64,000 nucleotides of DNA from Pseudoalteromonas espejiana DSM 9414 (GCF_002221525.1 NZ_CP011029.1:62001-126000), one strand, 5' to 3'; positions 8,978 to 17,973 are shown, numbered from the stretch's first letter. Numbers and translations are program-made. Notes: generated by a model not told the origin, from the letters alone.

Positions 8978-9421
8978 TTATTTAAGTGTAAATGTGCCTT
9001 TCATCATGGCGTAATGACCCGGAAAAGAGCAAAAATAAGTATAATCGGTTTCGGCGGTTAAGCCACTGGTATCAAAGGTCACTTCGGTTGTTTTACCGCC
9101 ACCGATAATGTCTGTAGCGGCAAGTACGCGGCTATCGTTAGGCTTTAAGTACTGGTTGCTAAGCCCTGCCGCGTTGCCATCGGTGATAATACCTTGCATA
9201 TTTTGCTCAGTAGATAGCACCCAGTTATGGCCCATTACATTGGCGGGTAATTTACCTACATGATTAAGCTTTACGGTTACTTTTTTACAGCTTTTAGGCG
9301 CGCTTAGTGTTTTAGTTGAAAACTGCATCATGTCGGTTGCATCTATATTTAGTGTGCATTCGTCTGCATATGCAGCATTGGCACTAAGTAGTAGTGCAAA
9401 GCTTAGTATTAACTTTTTCAT
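8978..9421 (-). CDS. azu: Azurin (type 1 blue copper protein)
   Basis: A 147-residue precursor with a Sec signal peptide ending in AYA (about residue 19), giving a periplasmic cupredoxin of azurin size. The copper ligands are visible: His in MGHNW (about residue 65), Cys and His in FCSFPGH near the C-terminus, and the axial Met in YAMMKG. Azurins shuttle single electrons between periplasmic redox proteins. The start codon overlaps the hugZ stop in an ATGA, so it is the fifth and last gene of the hmuTUV-hugZ chain, an unusual place for an azurin. Function in heme-iron metabolism is inference from that context. Confidence 0.93.
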   Translation of the reverse strand: MKKLILSFALLLSANAAYADECTLNIDATDMMQFSTKTLSAPKSCKKVTVKLNHVGKLPANVMGHNWVLSTEQNMQGIITDGNAAGLSNQYLKPNDSRVLAATDIIGGGKTTEVTFDTSGLTAETDYTYFCSFPGHYAMMKGTFTLK

Positions 9422-10161
9422 ACTGTTTCCTCTGTATTAGCTAAGTTGTTGCGTGCTTGATTGGTTAGTGCAACCAACGCTTTACGAACCTCTAGCGGGC
9501 TGTTGCACTGGGTTTTAAAATTAATAAAGTAATTACGCTTTTGGCTTTGAATATAAAAGCCTGTGGGTAATAAGCCGCTCATGATTGGTGTGTTGTCGGC
9601 AACGTTATAGTGCTGCATTAATATGAGCGACATAGCATCTTGGTGATCTTCATTCATATGGTTAATCATGCTTTGCTGTTGGCTTTCATCCCAGCTTTTT
9701 GCCTCGTTTTGCCATTCGTTTTGCTCAAGCCAAAATATTTTGCCAAACCCGCCAATGTAACGCACTCGCACTACGTCTAATTGCCATAACTGAAAGTCGT
9801 GTGCATTACGATAGCTAGCGGCTTCAGGATATAAGGCTATATAGTTATTAAGTAAAGTGTGTGCTTGCTCACTTGGCACAATAGAGCCATCGCCTACAAG
9901 TGTTACTCGCCCGTGCTCATTTTGATCGCCACTGTCGGCGGCGTCAAATACAGTAAGGCTCATACGCGAGTCGTGCTTTAAATTTTTAGTGTGCTGGGCT
10001 ATATCGCTAATAAAAAAGTATATTCGGCCTTGTTCGTCGCACATATAGGGGGTTACTGAGCCAAACGGGTAGCCGCGTAAATTATTAGAAATAGTCGACA
10101 TGACACCGGCATAGGTTTTGTAAACCAAGGTACGTGCATCGTTTAACGCTTGCTCTCTCAT
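9418..10161 (-). CDS. hugZ: HugZ/HutZ-family heme-degrading protein
   Basis: A 247-residue protein with an N-terminal pyridoxamine-5-phosphate-oxidase-like split barrel (residues about 5-150; GYPFGSVTPYMCDEQGRIYF is typical) and a C-terminal DUF2470-type domain starting near MINHMNEDHQDAM. This two-domain layout is that of HugZ/HutZ enzymes, which bind and break down heme in the cytoplasm to release iron. It follows hmuV with a 4-nt ATGA overlap and precedes azurin with another. Context of a complete heme ABC importer makes heme degradation the most likely activity rather than flavin-linked vitamin B6 oxidation. Confidence 0.85.
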   Translation of the reverse strand: MREQALNDARTLVYKTYAGVMSTISNNLRGYPFGSVTPYMCDEQGRIYFFISDIAQHTKNLKHDSRMSLTVFDAADSGDQNEHGRVTLVGDGSIVPSEQAHTLLNNYIALYPEAASYRNAHDFQLWQLDVVRVRYIGGFGKIFWLEQNEWQNEAKSWDESQQQSMINHMNEDHQDAMSLILMQHYNVADNTPIMSGLLPTGFYIQSQKRNYFINFKTQCNSPLEVRKALVALTNQARNNLANTEETV

Positions 10162-10946
10162 AAAAACTCCTGACGTTGAGAAAAAACCATGGGTGCATCG
10201 TTATAAGGATGAGGGTTTACGTGCAGTTTCATGGCGTACATTTGTTGTAAGTTTTGTTCAGTTAATACGGTGTTTATAGGCCCGCTTTGCAGCACTTTTT
10301 TGTTGTGCAGTAAAATAGCATCGGTTGCATACAGGCTGGCTAAATTTAGATCGTGTATTGCAATAATTGCGCTGTTACCTTGCTCTACAAACGCTTTAAC
10401 ACAGCTGAGCAAAGCATGCTGATGGCGCATATCTAGTGCGGATGTAGGCTCGTCGAGCAGCATGAGTTTTGGCTCAGCCGATTGTGTAAAGGCGTTTAGC
10501 TGCGCCAAAGTACGCGCCATATGCACACGCTGTTGCTCGCCGCCCGAAAGCGCACTGACGCGGCGAGTTAAGTAATTACTTAAATCCATAATAGCGGCGT
10601 ATTTATGTACTTTTTCGCTTTGCATTTTTAATGACTCTACATACGGGTAGCGACCCATGGCAATAAGCTCAAATACTGTAAAATCAAACCCGACGTGGTT
10701 AGCTTGCATCATTACTGCACGCTGTGTGGCTAGGCTTTTTTTAGCGTGAGCGGCCAGCGGCTTGTTATTAAAAAGTACACTGCCTGTAAAGGCATGCATA
10801 CCAGCTAAGGTATGCAGTAAAGTAGACTTACCTGCGCCATTTTCACCAAGTAGTGCAACAAGTTGGCCTTGTTTAGCTCTGCCATTAATGGTGTTTAAAA
10901 CGTTATGGTTACCAAAGCCAACGCTTAGGTTGTTAAACGCGATCAT
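10158..10946 (-). CDS. hmuV: Heme ABC transporter ATP-binding protein
   Basis: A 262-residue ABC ATPase that would power heme import through HmuU. It has Walker A GENGAGKST (about residues 34-42), the signature LSGGEQQR (about residues 138-145), Walker B LMLLDEPTSALD and the switch histidine in AIHDLN. It overlaps hmuU upstream and hugZ downstream by 4 nt each. The order hmuT-U-V and a heme-degrading gene next to it distinguish it from siderophore or B12 importers of the same superfamily. Confidence 0.92.
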   Translation of the reverse strand: MIAFNNLSVGFGNHNVLNTINGRAKQGQLVALLGENGAGKSTLLHTLAGMHAFTGSVLFNNKPLAAHAKKSLATQRAVMMQANHVGFDFTVFELIAMGRYPYVESLKMQSEKVHKYAAIMDLSNYLTRRVSALSGGEQQRVHMARTLAQLNAFTQSAEPKLMLLDEPTSALDMRHQHALLSCVKAFVEQGNSAIIAIHDLNLASLYATDAILLHNKKVLQSGPINTVLTEQNLQQMYAMKLHVNPHPYNDAPMVFSQRQEFL

Positions 10947-11995
10947 GACCAGCCTCGCTTATTTTTAACGATTAAATAAATAAACAATGGCGCACCTAAA
11001 AGTGCAGTAATAATGCCAATTGGTAGCTCTGCTGGCATTATAACAATACGTGCTAACCAGTCAGAAAGTAGCAATACAACTACGCCAATTAACATACAAA
11101 GCGGCAGCATATTACGTAAATGCGGCCCCACCATTAAGCGGGCAATATGCGGTACTACTAAACCAACAAACCCTATTAAACCGGTAAGCGCCACAACCGC
11201 ACCTACCCCTAATGCAACAAGTATAATTACATATAATTTAAGCTTATTGGTGTCTACTCCTAGGTACTGAGCTTGTGATTCGCCAATTAGGAGCAAGTTC
11301 ATGGGCTCTTTTAATCGCCACAGGCCAATAAGGCTAATAAGCAGTAGCGGTGCAGCTTGAATAATAGTACTCCAACTTGCTCCGCCTAATGAGCCCATGG
11401 TCCAGTAATTTATTAATCGTAGTGCGCTGTCGTCGGCAAAAAAGCTCAGTATCCCAATAACCGCAAATGCTAATGCGTTAATGGCAACCCCCACCAATAT
11501 AAGTGTGGTGATATTTATTTGCCCCTGCTGCTTGGCAATAAAATATACCAGCGAGGTAACCCCAAGCGCCCCTAAAAACGAGGCATAAGGTAAATACAAC
11601 TGAGCGTTAAAATTAAACTGCGCGCTAAGTGCAATAAATGCTACTGCAACCATGGCCGCACCCGCACTAATACCAATAATGGATGGGTCGGCCAATGGGT
11701 TGCGACAAAGCGCTTGCGTTGATGCCCCTGTTTGGGCAAGTACCAACCCTACAAGCACAGCAAGTATAAAACGAGGCAAACGAATTTGCATTACCACATT
11801 AATTTGTAGTGCATTAAACTGATTAAAGCGCTCGGGCGCAAGCCAAGCAATGGCTAAACGCCAATCCCACCCGGCAGGCCCGTACCCTATGCTAAGTAGC
11901 GCCAAAGCAAAAATGCACATAGAGGCTACTAGCATCCATTTATGGGTTGGGCTAAGGGTTACAGGATTAAAGTGGCTCAATGTTAGGGTGTTCAT
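10943..11995 (-). CDS. hmuU: Heme ABC transporter permease (FecCD family)
   Basis: A 350-residue inner-membrane permease with about ten hydrophobic segments and the FecCD-type motif GASTQALCRNPLADPSIIGISAG split over residues about 90-112, plus ALTGLIGFVGLVVPHIAR near residue 270, the loop that contacts the ATPase. As a homodimer it should carry heme across the inner membrane from HmuT to the cytoplasm. The start overlaps the hmuT stop by 4 nt. Family membership is secure; heme rather than siderophore as substrate follows from the neighbours. Confidence 0.92.
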   Translation of the reverse strand: MNTLTLSHFNPVTLSPTHKWMLVASMCIFALALLSIGYGPAGWDWRLAIAWLAPERFNQFNALQINVVMQIRLPRFILAVLVGLVLAQTGASTQALCRNPLADPSIIGISAGAAMVAVAFIALSAQFNFNAQLYLPYASFLGALGVTSLVYFIAKQQGQINITTLILVGVAINALAFAVIGILSFFADDSALRLINYWTMGSLGGASWSTIIQAAPLLLISLIGLWRLKEPMNLLLIGESQAQYLGVDTNKLKLYVIILVALGVGAVVALTGLIGFVGLVVPHIARLMVGPHLRNMLPLCMLIGVVVLLLSDWLARIVIMPAELPIGIITALLGAPLFIYLIVKNKRGWS

Positions 11996-12801
11996 AAGCG
12001 GGCTTTATACTCGCTTAGCTCATTAATTGCTGTGGCAATACGCGGCGACATGCCAAGCGAAAGTAGGCTATCCATTACAAGTAAGTTACAGGTTTGCGCC
12101 GCTTTTAATAAACGTAGTGTAGGCTGCTCACAAAAAGCCTGCTTACCGCCAAGGCTGTGTACAACATGGGCTGGAGCGACTAAAAAATCGGGCTGATTTA
12201 CAGCCAGCACCTCAGTGTTAATTGCTTTAAAGCCTGAATGCGTAGCGCCTATATTGGTAATACCTGCATAGCTAAATAATAAATTAGGCACGGTTTCTTG
12301 CCCTGCAGCAACAAGCCCGCGCTCATTAGCTGAGAGTAAAAATAGCGCACTGTGCGTTTTCTGTTTTGCTTTTTTGGGCAGCGATTTAGTAATTTTAGTA
12401 ATAAGTGACTGTGCTTTTTTCTGGGCGTTTAAATCGTCACCAAGGCGTTTAATTAGCGCAAGTAGCTCGTTAACTGAAGTAGGCTTTTTATAATGAATGA
12501 GCTTAACCCCTGTTGCCTCAATTTGCTTAAGTGCTTGGCTTCTCCCTGCGCCTTCAAGCGCTAATAAGGTGGTTGGACGCATAGAAAGCACGCCTTCTGC
12601 TGCTAAATCGCGGTAATAACCCACTTGTGGTAATTGCGTAGCTTGTTGCGGGTACATGCTAGATTGATCAACCGCTACAAGGTTATTTTGTTTGCCTAGC
12701 GCATAAATTATTTCAGTAAGGGTGCCGCCCGCGCTAATAACGCGTTCTTGCGCAAGTGCAGGTTGGGCCATTAAAGCAAACACTATAAATAGGTATTTCA
12801 T
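11992..12801 (-). CDS. hmuT: Heme ABC transporter periplasmic binding protein
   Basis: A 269-residue protein with a Sec signal peptide ending LAQA (about residue 17) and the helical-backbone binding-protein fold of the HmuT/BtuF class: VISAGGTLTEIIYALGKQ at the mature N-terminus and SMYPQQATQLPQVGYYRDL, which holds the tyrosine that usually coordinates heme. It delivers periplasmic heme to HmuU. It is the first gene of the five-gene chain, and a strong Fur-box match lies 50 nt upstream at 12852-12870, so iron repression is expected. Confidence 0.9.
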   Translation of the reverse strand: MKYLFIVFALMAQPALAQERVISAGGTLTEIIYALGKQNNLVAVDQSSMYPQQATQLPQVGYYRDLAAEGVLSMRPTTLLALEGAGRSQALKQIEATGVKLIHYKKPTSVNELLALIKRLGDDLNAQKKAQSLITKITKSLPKKAKQKTHSALFLLSANERGLVAAGQETVPNLLFSYAGITNIGATHSGFKAINTEVLAVNQPDFLVAPAHVVHSLGGKQAFCEQPTLRLLKAAQTCNLLVMDSLLSLGMSPRIATAINELSEYKARL

Positions 12802-12851
12802 TACATACTCCGGTTTTTATTTTTGGTTATTATAATCAATTAAATCTAAAT

Positions 12852-12870
12852 GAAAATGATTATCATAATT
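12852..12870. promoter_or_regulatory. Fur box between hmuT and the heme receptor gene
   Basis: The 19-mer GAAAATGATTATCATAATT matches 15 of 19 positions of the classical Fur consensus. It sits between the divergent hmuT operon and the heme receptor gene, where one site can repress both when iron is plentiful. Confidence 0.8.
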
Positions 12871-12911
12871 AATTGATCTTAATTTGACTTAGTTGTAACA
12901 TTCCCGCCATA

Positions 12912-12930
12912 AATAATAACTATTATCATT
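12912..12930. promoter_or_regulatory. Second, weaker Fur-like site before heme receptor
   Basis: An AT-rich 19-mer (AATAATAACTATTATCATT) with about 12 of 19 Fur-consensus matches, directly before the ribosome-binding site of the receptor gene. It may extend Fur binding from the stronger site 42 bp upstream. Confidence 0.4.
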
Positions 12931-12940
12931 TGGAGTTAAA

Positions 12941-15022
12941 ATGAATCCCTCAGTATTTAAATTTACTGCTATAGCAACCTTATTACTTGGCTCGGGTACG
13001 GCCATTGCCGAAAACATAATTGACGATCATATTGTTGTAAGTGGCTCGCGCTTTGAACAAAAGCTTAAAGATGTAACAGGCTCAGTAACGGTTATTACCG
13101 AGCAAGACATAGAGCGCCAGCTAGCAGTAGATTTACAAACCATGTTTAAATACGATTCAAGCATTGCAACCACAGGCAGTGGCGCAGGCGCGCAAACACT
13201 TACCGTACGTGGTGTTGGCGGTAACCGTGTTGTATTTATAAAAGATGGCCGACGCACTAACGATGGCTACGCAGGCGGAGGGGGTTATTTAGTTGGCCGT
13301 AATTACTTTGATGTATCAGGCGTAAAACAAGTAGAAGTAGCCAAAGGTGCTGCATCGTCATTATATGGCTCAGATGCACTGGGTGGCATTGTGGTTATAA
13401 CCACCAAAGATCCAAGCGATTATTTAAAAGATAACAGCAGCTTTGTAAAAATGGCGCTTGGGTATCAAGGTCAAAGCAACCAAGTTGCCGCCGATATTAC
13501 CGCTGCAAAAGATTTAGGCGACTTTGCTGTAAGCGCCGTTTATAGCCACCGCGACAGCGAAGAAGTACAAAACTATGACGAAAACTTACCCGGTTATGAT
13601 GCTAAGTCGGACGCTTTATTAGTTAAATTTGAGCAACAGCTTGATGAAAAACGCACAGTTAAATACACCCTTGATTACTTTAACCAAACAACTGAGCAAG
13701 TAATTACTCCCGCCGTTCAAGAGACCGAAGAAGATGACACTAATTGGTCACTGGCGCTAGATTACCATTCAGAGGTAGCAACAGCGGCGTTTGATAAATG
13801 GCACGGGCAAGTGTCTTACAGTAGTTACGAGCAGCAAAGCGACCAAATTAGTGGCGCAAGCACCTACACTGATTATAACGACTATCGCTTTGAGCAAAAT
13901 ATTTTAGGCTTAAAAGCAGTATTTAATAAAGGGCTCAAAGGAGAAACCACCGATCACGAAGTGGTTTACGGCATAGATGTAGACTTATACGACACCACCC
14001 GCCCACGTTTTAAAACCCGTGTTTTAACCGATGGCAACGTTGATTTTACAGACCAAAAACAAAAAGCATTCCCAGGGGCTGATACCTCTTTGATTGGTGC
14101 CTACGTACAAGACAGTATTTCGTTTAAAAACAGTGCGTGGTCGGTTATTGCAGGTGTGCGATATGATTACTACACCCTAGAGGCTAAAAATGATGAGCTT
14201 TACTTGGATGCACAGCTTGATGATATTACCGAGTCTGCTTTTTCGCCTAAGCTAGGTGTTATATACCAAGTAGATGATAACTTATCGTGGTACGGGCAAT
14301 ACGTACGAGGTTTTAAAATTCCACCACACGACCAAGCCTATCAAAGCCACGGTGTTGAGCCGTTTTATCAAATATTACCAAACGCCGATTTAGACCCAGA
14401 AAGCAGCGACTCATTTGAACTTGGTTTACGATACGCAAGCAGCGATATTAGCGTAAATTTAAGTGCTTTTTATGCCGCTTATGATGACTTTATTGAAACT
14501 GCCGTAGTGGGGGTTGAGCCAACATATATTCCTGGCGTAAACAAAACGTTGTACCAATACCAAAACATTAGCGAAACCCAAATAAGCGGCGTGGAAGCCG
14601 GAATTGCCATGTATGTAGCTGAAAATATACTACTTGAGGCAAACGTGGCCTACGTAGATGGTGAAAATAAAGAAACCGATCAGCCACTTACCAGCATTAG
14701 CCCGTTAAATGGCTCGGTATTGTTAAGCACTGAGCTTGGCGATATTAACTGGACCGCTGCGTGGCGTTTAGCTAAATCGCAATCGGACGTAGTACTTGAT
14801 ACAAATGGCGATAAAACCACCCAAGGGCATGGTTACGGCATAGTTGATTTATACGCAAACTACGAATGGCAAGCATGGCAGTTAAATGTAGGTGTACTTA
14901 ACTTGCTTGATAAAGAATATGTCCCTTTTGAGCTAATTGCAGGGCAATCTGCAAGTGCTGATTTTAGCCAATACACCCAACCTGGGCGTAACTTTTCAGC
15001 CAAAATAAGCTATGAGTTTTAA
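12941..15022 (+). CDS. TonB-dependent heme/hemoglobin receptor
   Basis: A 693-residue outer-membrane receptor. It has a signal peptide (cleavage near AIA at residues 22-24), a TonB-box-like DHIVVSGSR, a plug domain (about 40-160, with VRGVGGNRVVFIKDGRR and the KQVEVAKGAASSLYGSDALGG signature), and a 22-strand barrel ending in an aromatic residue (SYEF). The segment NADLDPESSDSFELGLRY matches the region that holds the conserved NPDL motif of heme receptors. It is divergent from hmuTUV and behind two Fur-like sites, so it is the outer-membrane gate of the same uptake route. The exact heme source (free heme or hemoprotein) is not readable. Confidence 0.9.
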   Translation: MNPSVFKFTAIATLLLGSGTAIAENIIDDHIVVSGSRFEQKLKDVTGSVTVITEQDIERQLAVDLQTMFKYDSSIATTGSGAGAQTLTVRGVGGNRVVFIKDGRRTNDGYAGGGGYLVGRNYFDVSGVKQVEVAKGAASSLYGSDALGGIVVITTKDPSDYLKDNSSFVKMALGYQGQSNQVAADITAAKDLGDFAVSAVYSHRDSEEVQNYDENLPGYDAKSDALLVKFEQQLDEKRTVKYTLDYFNQTTEQVITPAVQETEEDDTNWSLALDYHSEVATAAFDKWHGQVSYSSYEQQSDQISGASTYTDYNDYRFEQNILGLKAVFNKGLKGETTDHEVVYGIDVDLYDTTRPRFKTRVLTDGNVDFTDQKQKAFPGADTSLIGAYVQDSISFKNSAWSVIAGVRYDYYTLEAKNDELYLDAQLDDITESAFSPKLGVIYQVDDNLSWYGQYVRGFKIPPHDQAYQSHGVEPFYQILPNADLDPESSDSFELGLRYASSDISVNLSAFYAAYDDFIETAVVGVEPTYIPGVNKTLYQYQNISETQISGVEAGIAMYVAENILLEANVAYVDGENKETDQPLTSISPLNGSVLLSTELGDINWTAAWRLAKSQSDVVLDTNGDKTTQGHGYGIVDLYANYEWQAWQLNVGVLNLLDKEYVPFELIAGQSASADFSQYTQPGRNFSAKISYEF

Positions 15023-15597
15023 TTAGCACTTAGAAAGTAAAATGACAACAAACGCTGCATAAAGCTGTAGCGTTTGTTTATTTTTAAGATGACACCCATC
15101 TTAATTTTAGGTTGATACCCATCTCAATTTCTAAAAAATCGATTTAATTAGCTGCCCAATTTAAAATGTTTATTTTAGTATGACACCCATCTCAATTTCT
15201 AAAATATTTTAAGATGACACCCATCTTAAATTTTTAAGTTATTGATTGGGCTAACAGCCCATATTTTAAACTTAAAATAAATCACTTAACTTTAAGCAAA
15301 AACTGGTTATTTGAATAAGGTTAAAGTTGTGTTGGTAGCCCTTTAAAGCTCTTCAATGGGTTATTTAAGATGACACCCATTTTAATATTTATGAAAAAAT
15401 TAAAAAGACACCCATCTTAATTTTTAAATAAATTGGCTTAATCAACTAACCAATTTTTAAATACTCATAAGCTAATGGCTTATTTAAAGGCATTTACGGT
15501 GGTTATTTTAAAAATGTGCTGTTATGTGTGTGGTTAGCTAAATTAGGGGCATGCTTAAACCTGCAGCTAGGCAGTTTTAAAACTATTAAGGAGGATT
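15023..15597. other. 575-nt non-coding stretch holding the hairpin repeats
   Basis: Between the heme receptor stop and the transposase stop no gene is convincing. Besides the six hairpin repeats it holds AT-rich DNA and loosely repeated phrases such as GGCTTA/TAACCAAT. A short rightward frame at 15516-15713 is overlapped by the transposase gene and has no family resemblance. Confidence 0.6.
15086..15427 (+). repeat. Six hairpin repeats upstream of the RAYT transposase end
   Basis: Six same-orientation copies of a short unit centred on GACACCCAT: about 15086-15109, 15112-15133, 15179-15202, 15211-15235, 15367-15390 and 15402-15427. The best copies read AAGATGACACCCATCTTAA, in which AAGATG and CATCTT form a perfect 6-bp stem with a 5-nt loop. 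Spacing is irregular and there are no unique spacers, so this is not CRISPR. Placement beside a RAYT-type transposase fits a REP-like element family. Confidence 0.8.
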
Positions 15598-16572
15598 TTA
15601 GGCTAGTAGCTTTTTACAATTACTATAATTTACTCGTCGCTTTTTATTTAAGTGTTCGCAGTAACTTACATGTGATTGCGGCTTACCTACAGCGCCGTGA
15701 AATACGCGGGTAAAATCAGTAGTGAGTTTTAACCAATTTTCTGGCGATATGTTTACTCTTTCTAATAAAGGGAGCTGAGTGTTTTCAATAAAACCTGGTT
15801 TATCATTGCGAATAATGCGCCCTGTAAGCTCAACTAATTCAAGGTAATATTTAAGCTCGAACGGTAAACCTCTTGGCATAAATTTACGGGGTTTACCTGC
15901 AAACTTTAAAAGTTGTTTGGGCTGCTTTGAATTTTCTGCGCTCTTAATTCGCTTTTGCACACTGGTAAAGTTTGAGTCTTCAGGAGTATTAGCTACTTTT
16001 GCTCTAATTGGGTTTAAATCAACGTAAGCCATACAAGCTGCAAGGGCTGCTTCATCAAGTAGAGCTTGTGATTTAAAGCGACCTTCCCAAAACCGGCCAG
16101 TGCATTTATCTTCTTTATTAGCTTTTCGTGCAATATGTTCGTTTAAAACGCGCATAAACCAGCTAATGCTAGATAACCTTTCTCTGTATTGAATAATAGT
16201 TTGGCTTAAAAAGTAGCGCTCAGTATTACTAAGCTCTTCACCTTGTAAAAATTTTTGCGTTAGTGGTGTACCTTTACATAGCTTATGCCAGCGCAGCACT
16301 ATGGCTTTGTCATTCAATCTATTTTCTTTTTTATCATCAACATAAAGCACAATATGCGTGTGATTACTCATAACTGCATAAGCGCATATATCAATACAAA
16401 ATATTTTAGCGAGGCTAAATAGTTTTTGCTCTACCCAGCCTCTGCGGTGTTCATAAGATTTACCCGTTAATGAATCCTCGCCGCATAAATAAGCATGGCG
16501 TACACAGCGTGAAATACAGTGATAGTATTTTGTATCGGCCAAACTAATTAGGCGTTTTCTTGCAATAGCCAT
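15598..16572 (-). CDS. REP-associated (RAYT-type) Y1 transposase
   Basis: A 324-residue IS200-like Y1/HUH transposase-family protein. The HUH motif is HTH at residues 71-73 in MSNHTHIVLYV, and the catalytic tyrosine is likely in the helix around SQTIIQYRERL. The ATG at 16572 is chosen because AGGTG sits 6 nt upstream; a further upstream ATG would add 20 unrelated residues. It lacks flanking IS ends and lies beside six hairpin repeats, the usual setting of RAYT proteins, which cut and spread REP-like hairpins as single strands. A lone GTGGGTGTCTT copy lies just before the gene at 16641-16651. It looks intact. Confidence 0.85.
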   Translation of the reverse strand: MAIARKRLISLADTKYYHCISRCVRHAYLCGEDSLTGKSYEHRRGWVEQKLFSLAKIFCIDICAYAVMSNHTHIVLYVDDKKENRLNDKAIVLRWHKLCKGTPLTQKFLQGEELSNTERYFLSQTIIQYRERLSSISWFMRVLNEHIARKANKEDKCTGRFWEGRFKSQALLDEAALAACMAYVDLNPIRAKVANTPEDSNFTSVQKRIKSAENSKQPKQLLKFAGKPRKFMPRGLPFELKYYLELVELTGRIIRNDKPGFIENTQLPLLERVNISPENWLKLTTDFTRVFHGAVGKPQSHVSYCEHLNKKRRVNYSNCKKLLA

Positions 16573-16793
16573 GTAGCACCTATTTATTTGTTGAGCTAAA
16601 TAAACTTTAGTTGCTAGATGATTAGAATACAAAATTAACAGTGGGTGTCTTCATAACTATCTTAATAATTAAAGTTACTTTATTTACTCAAATATCGTTG
16701 TAAAAAATAAATTATTAGTAGAGTTTTTGTAAGCGATTACTTAACCTGTAACCCCAAAAATAGTAGTAATTAGCCATAATTTTAGGAGCCTAC

Positions 16794-17126
16794 GTGTTAG
16801 AAGCGTTATTTGTATATGGTACTTTGTGCCCTGGTCATCCAAACGAGCATATTCTTGCCAATATTGGCGGCACTTTTGAAGAAGGCAGTGTAGTAGGTAA
16901 TTTAATTAACGAAGGCTGGGGTGCTAAAATGGGCTTTCCTGCACTGGTGTTAGATGACTCAGGTCAAGAGATAAAAGGCTATGTATTTAGCTCTACTAAT
17001 TTAAAAAATCATTGGGCAGAGCTCGATGAGTTTGAAGGCGAGGCTTACTCTCGTATATTAACGCAAGTTAAGTTACACAATGGTGAGTATGTTCAGGCAA
17101 ACGTGTACTCATTAAATACAAAGTAA
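16794..17126 (+). CDS. Gamma-glutamylcyclotransferase-like (AIG2/GGCT) protein
   Basis: A 110-residue protein starting at GTG 16794 with AGGAG upstream. The N-terminal VYGTLCPGHPNEH (residues 6-18) is the substrate-binding YGxL motif of the GGCT/AIG2 fold, and the acidic catalytic residue is probably in ELDEFEGEAYSR near residue 80. Proteins of this fold release 5-oxoproline from gamma-glutamyl compounds or act on related amines. It appears to be a single-gene unit with a hairpin after its stop. Confidence 0.8.
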   Translation: MLEALFVYGTLCPGHPNEHILANIGGTFEEGSVVGNLINEGWGAKMGFPALVLDDSGQEIKGYVFSSTNLKNHWAELDEFEGEAYSRILTQVKLHNGEYVQANVYSLNTK

Positions 17127-17136
17127 CACTTATAAA

Positions 17137-17162
17137 CCAGCGCTTTTAAGATCAAGCGCTGG
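17137..17162. terminator. Hairpin between convergent genes
   Basis: Perfect 9-bp inverted repeat CCAGCGCTT / AAGCGCTGG with an 8-nt loop, lying between the stop of the cyclotransferase-like gene and that of the leftward secreted-protein gene. The downstream T tracts are short, so efficiency is uncertain. Confidence 0.6.
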
Positions 17163-17173
17163 CTATTTATAAA

Positions 17174-17866
17174 TTAATTAACCGCAAAGTCTTTTGTTTC
17201 TAAATAGCGTGGCACGCTTTTAAAACATGCCTCTAGCGTGTTTTTCAGCGCAGCGTTTACCGAGGTATTTAATGCAGCCTCACACTTTAACTCCCTATTA
17301 TATTCACCTCTACTAAGCGGCACTAAGCTTAATGAGTCATAGCTTGGTTTACTTTGTATTTTATGAATTACCAAGCCTTGCTGCTCTGTTAGCTTTATTA
17401 ACTCAAACGCATTTTTATGCACTTTACTGGTCGTTATTTTTTCAACGTATAGCGGGTTTTTAAAAGTTAGCTTGGTTGTAAAAAGTGCTTTGCCACCGCG
17501 TTCAAAATGGCCGTTAAATACAGTTAAGTTTAAGGTGGGTGTCTTTTTATTTATTAATAAGTTTAGGTCAAATTTGGTTGGTAAAATAGTGATCTGACCT
17601 TGCTCGGTTGCTGCTTTTTTTAAAACACTTTTGATTTTATTAAAGTGGGTGTCACGTGTAGTTACCTCATACACTATTTGGTAGTCGTGTGGAGGGGCGT
17701 ATAACGGCATGTGGCTAGCCAGTACTTTATCTCCCGCTGATATAAGTGCCATACCATGAAATCCCACGTAGCTGTGGGGTTTGTGTGTGTTGTGTGAATT
17801 ATGTTGAGGTGTGTTTGCAAGCGCTGCGCTCGACAATAAAATAAAAAGTAGCAGTATGTGTTTCAT
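17174..17866 (-). CDS. Secreted protein of unknown function
   Basis: A 230-residue protein with a clear Sec signal peptide (MKHILLLFILLSSAALA, cleavage about residue 17). The longer in-frame start at 17962 would bury this signal, so ATG 17866 is preferred. The mature part begins with a His/Asn-rich stretch (HNSHNTHKPHS), then VGFHGMALISAGDKVLASHMPLY and a beta-rich body, with two cysteines near the end that may pair. I do not recognise a family with a known role. The coding strand includes, at 17532-17549, a near copy of the local hairpin repeat. It is divergent from the LysR gene at 17974. Confidence 0.7.
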   Translation of the reverse strand: MKHILLLFILLSSAALANTPQHNSHNTHKPHSYVGFHGMALISAGDKVLASHMPLYAPPHDYQIVYEVTTRDTHFNKIKSVLKKAATEQGQITILPTKFDLNLLINKKTPTLNLTVFNGHFERGGKALFTTKLTFKNPLYVEKITTSKVHKNAFELIKLTEQQGLVIHKIQSKPSYDSLSLVPLSRGEYNRELKCEAALNTSVNAALKNTLEACFKSVPRYLETKDFAVN

Positions 17867-17973
17867 GTTAATGCTCAAAAATAAATATAGCGTTACTATA
17901 AGCTGGTTTTTATGTATAAATAATCGATAATAAGTTATTAGTTGTTTCCTTTTAATCAACATGGTTTGGCGCT

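Noticed and set aside
15086..15427. CRISPR array
   Set aside because: The repeat units are short, self-complementary and irregularly spaced; there are no cas genes or unique spacers of even length.
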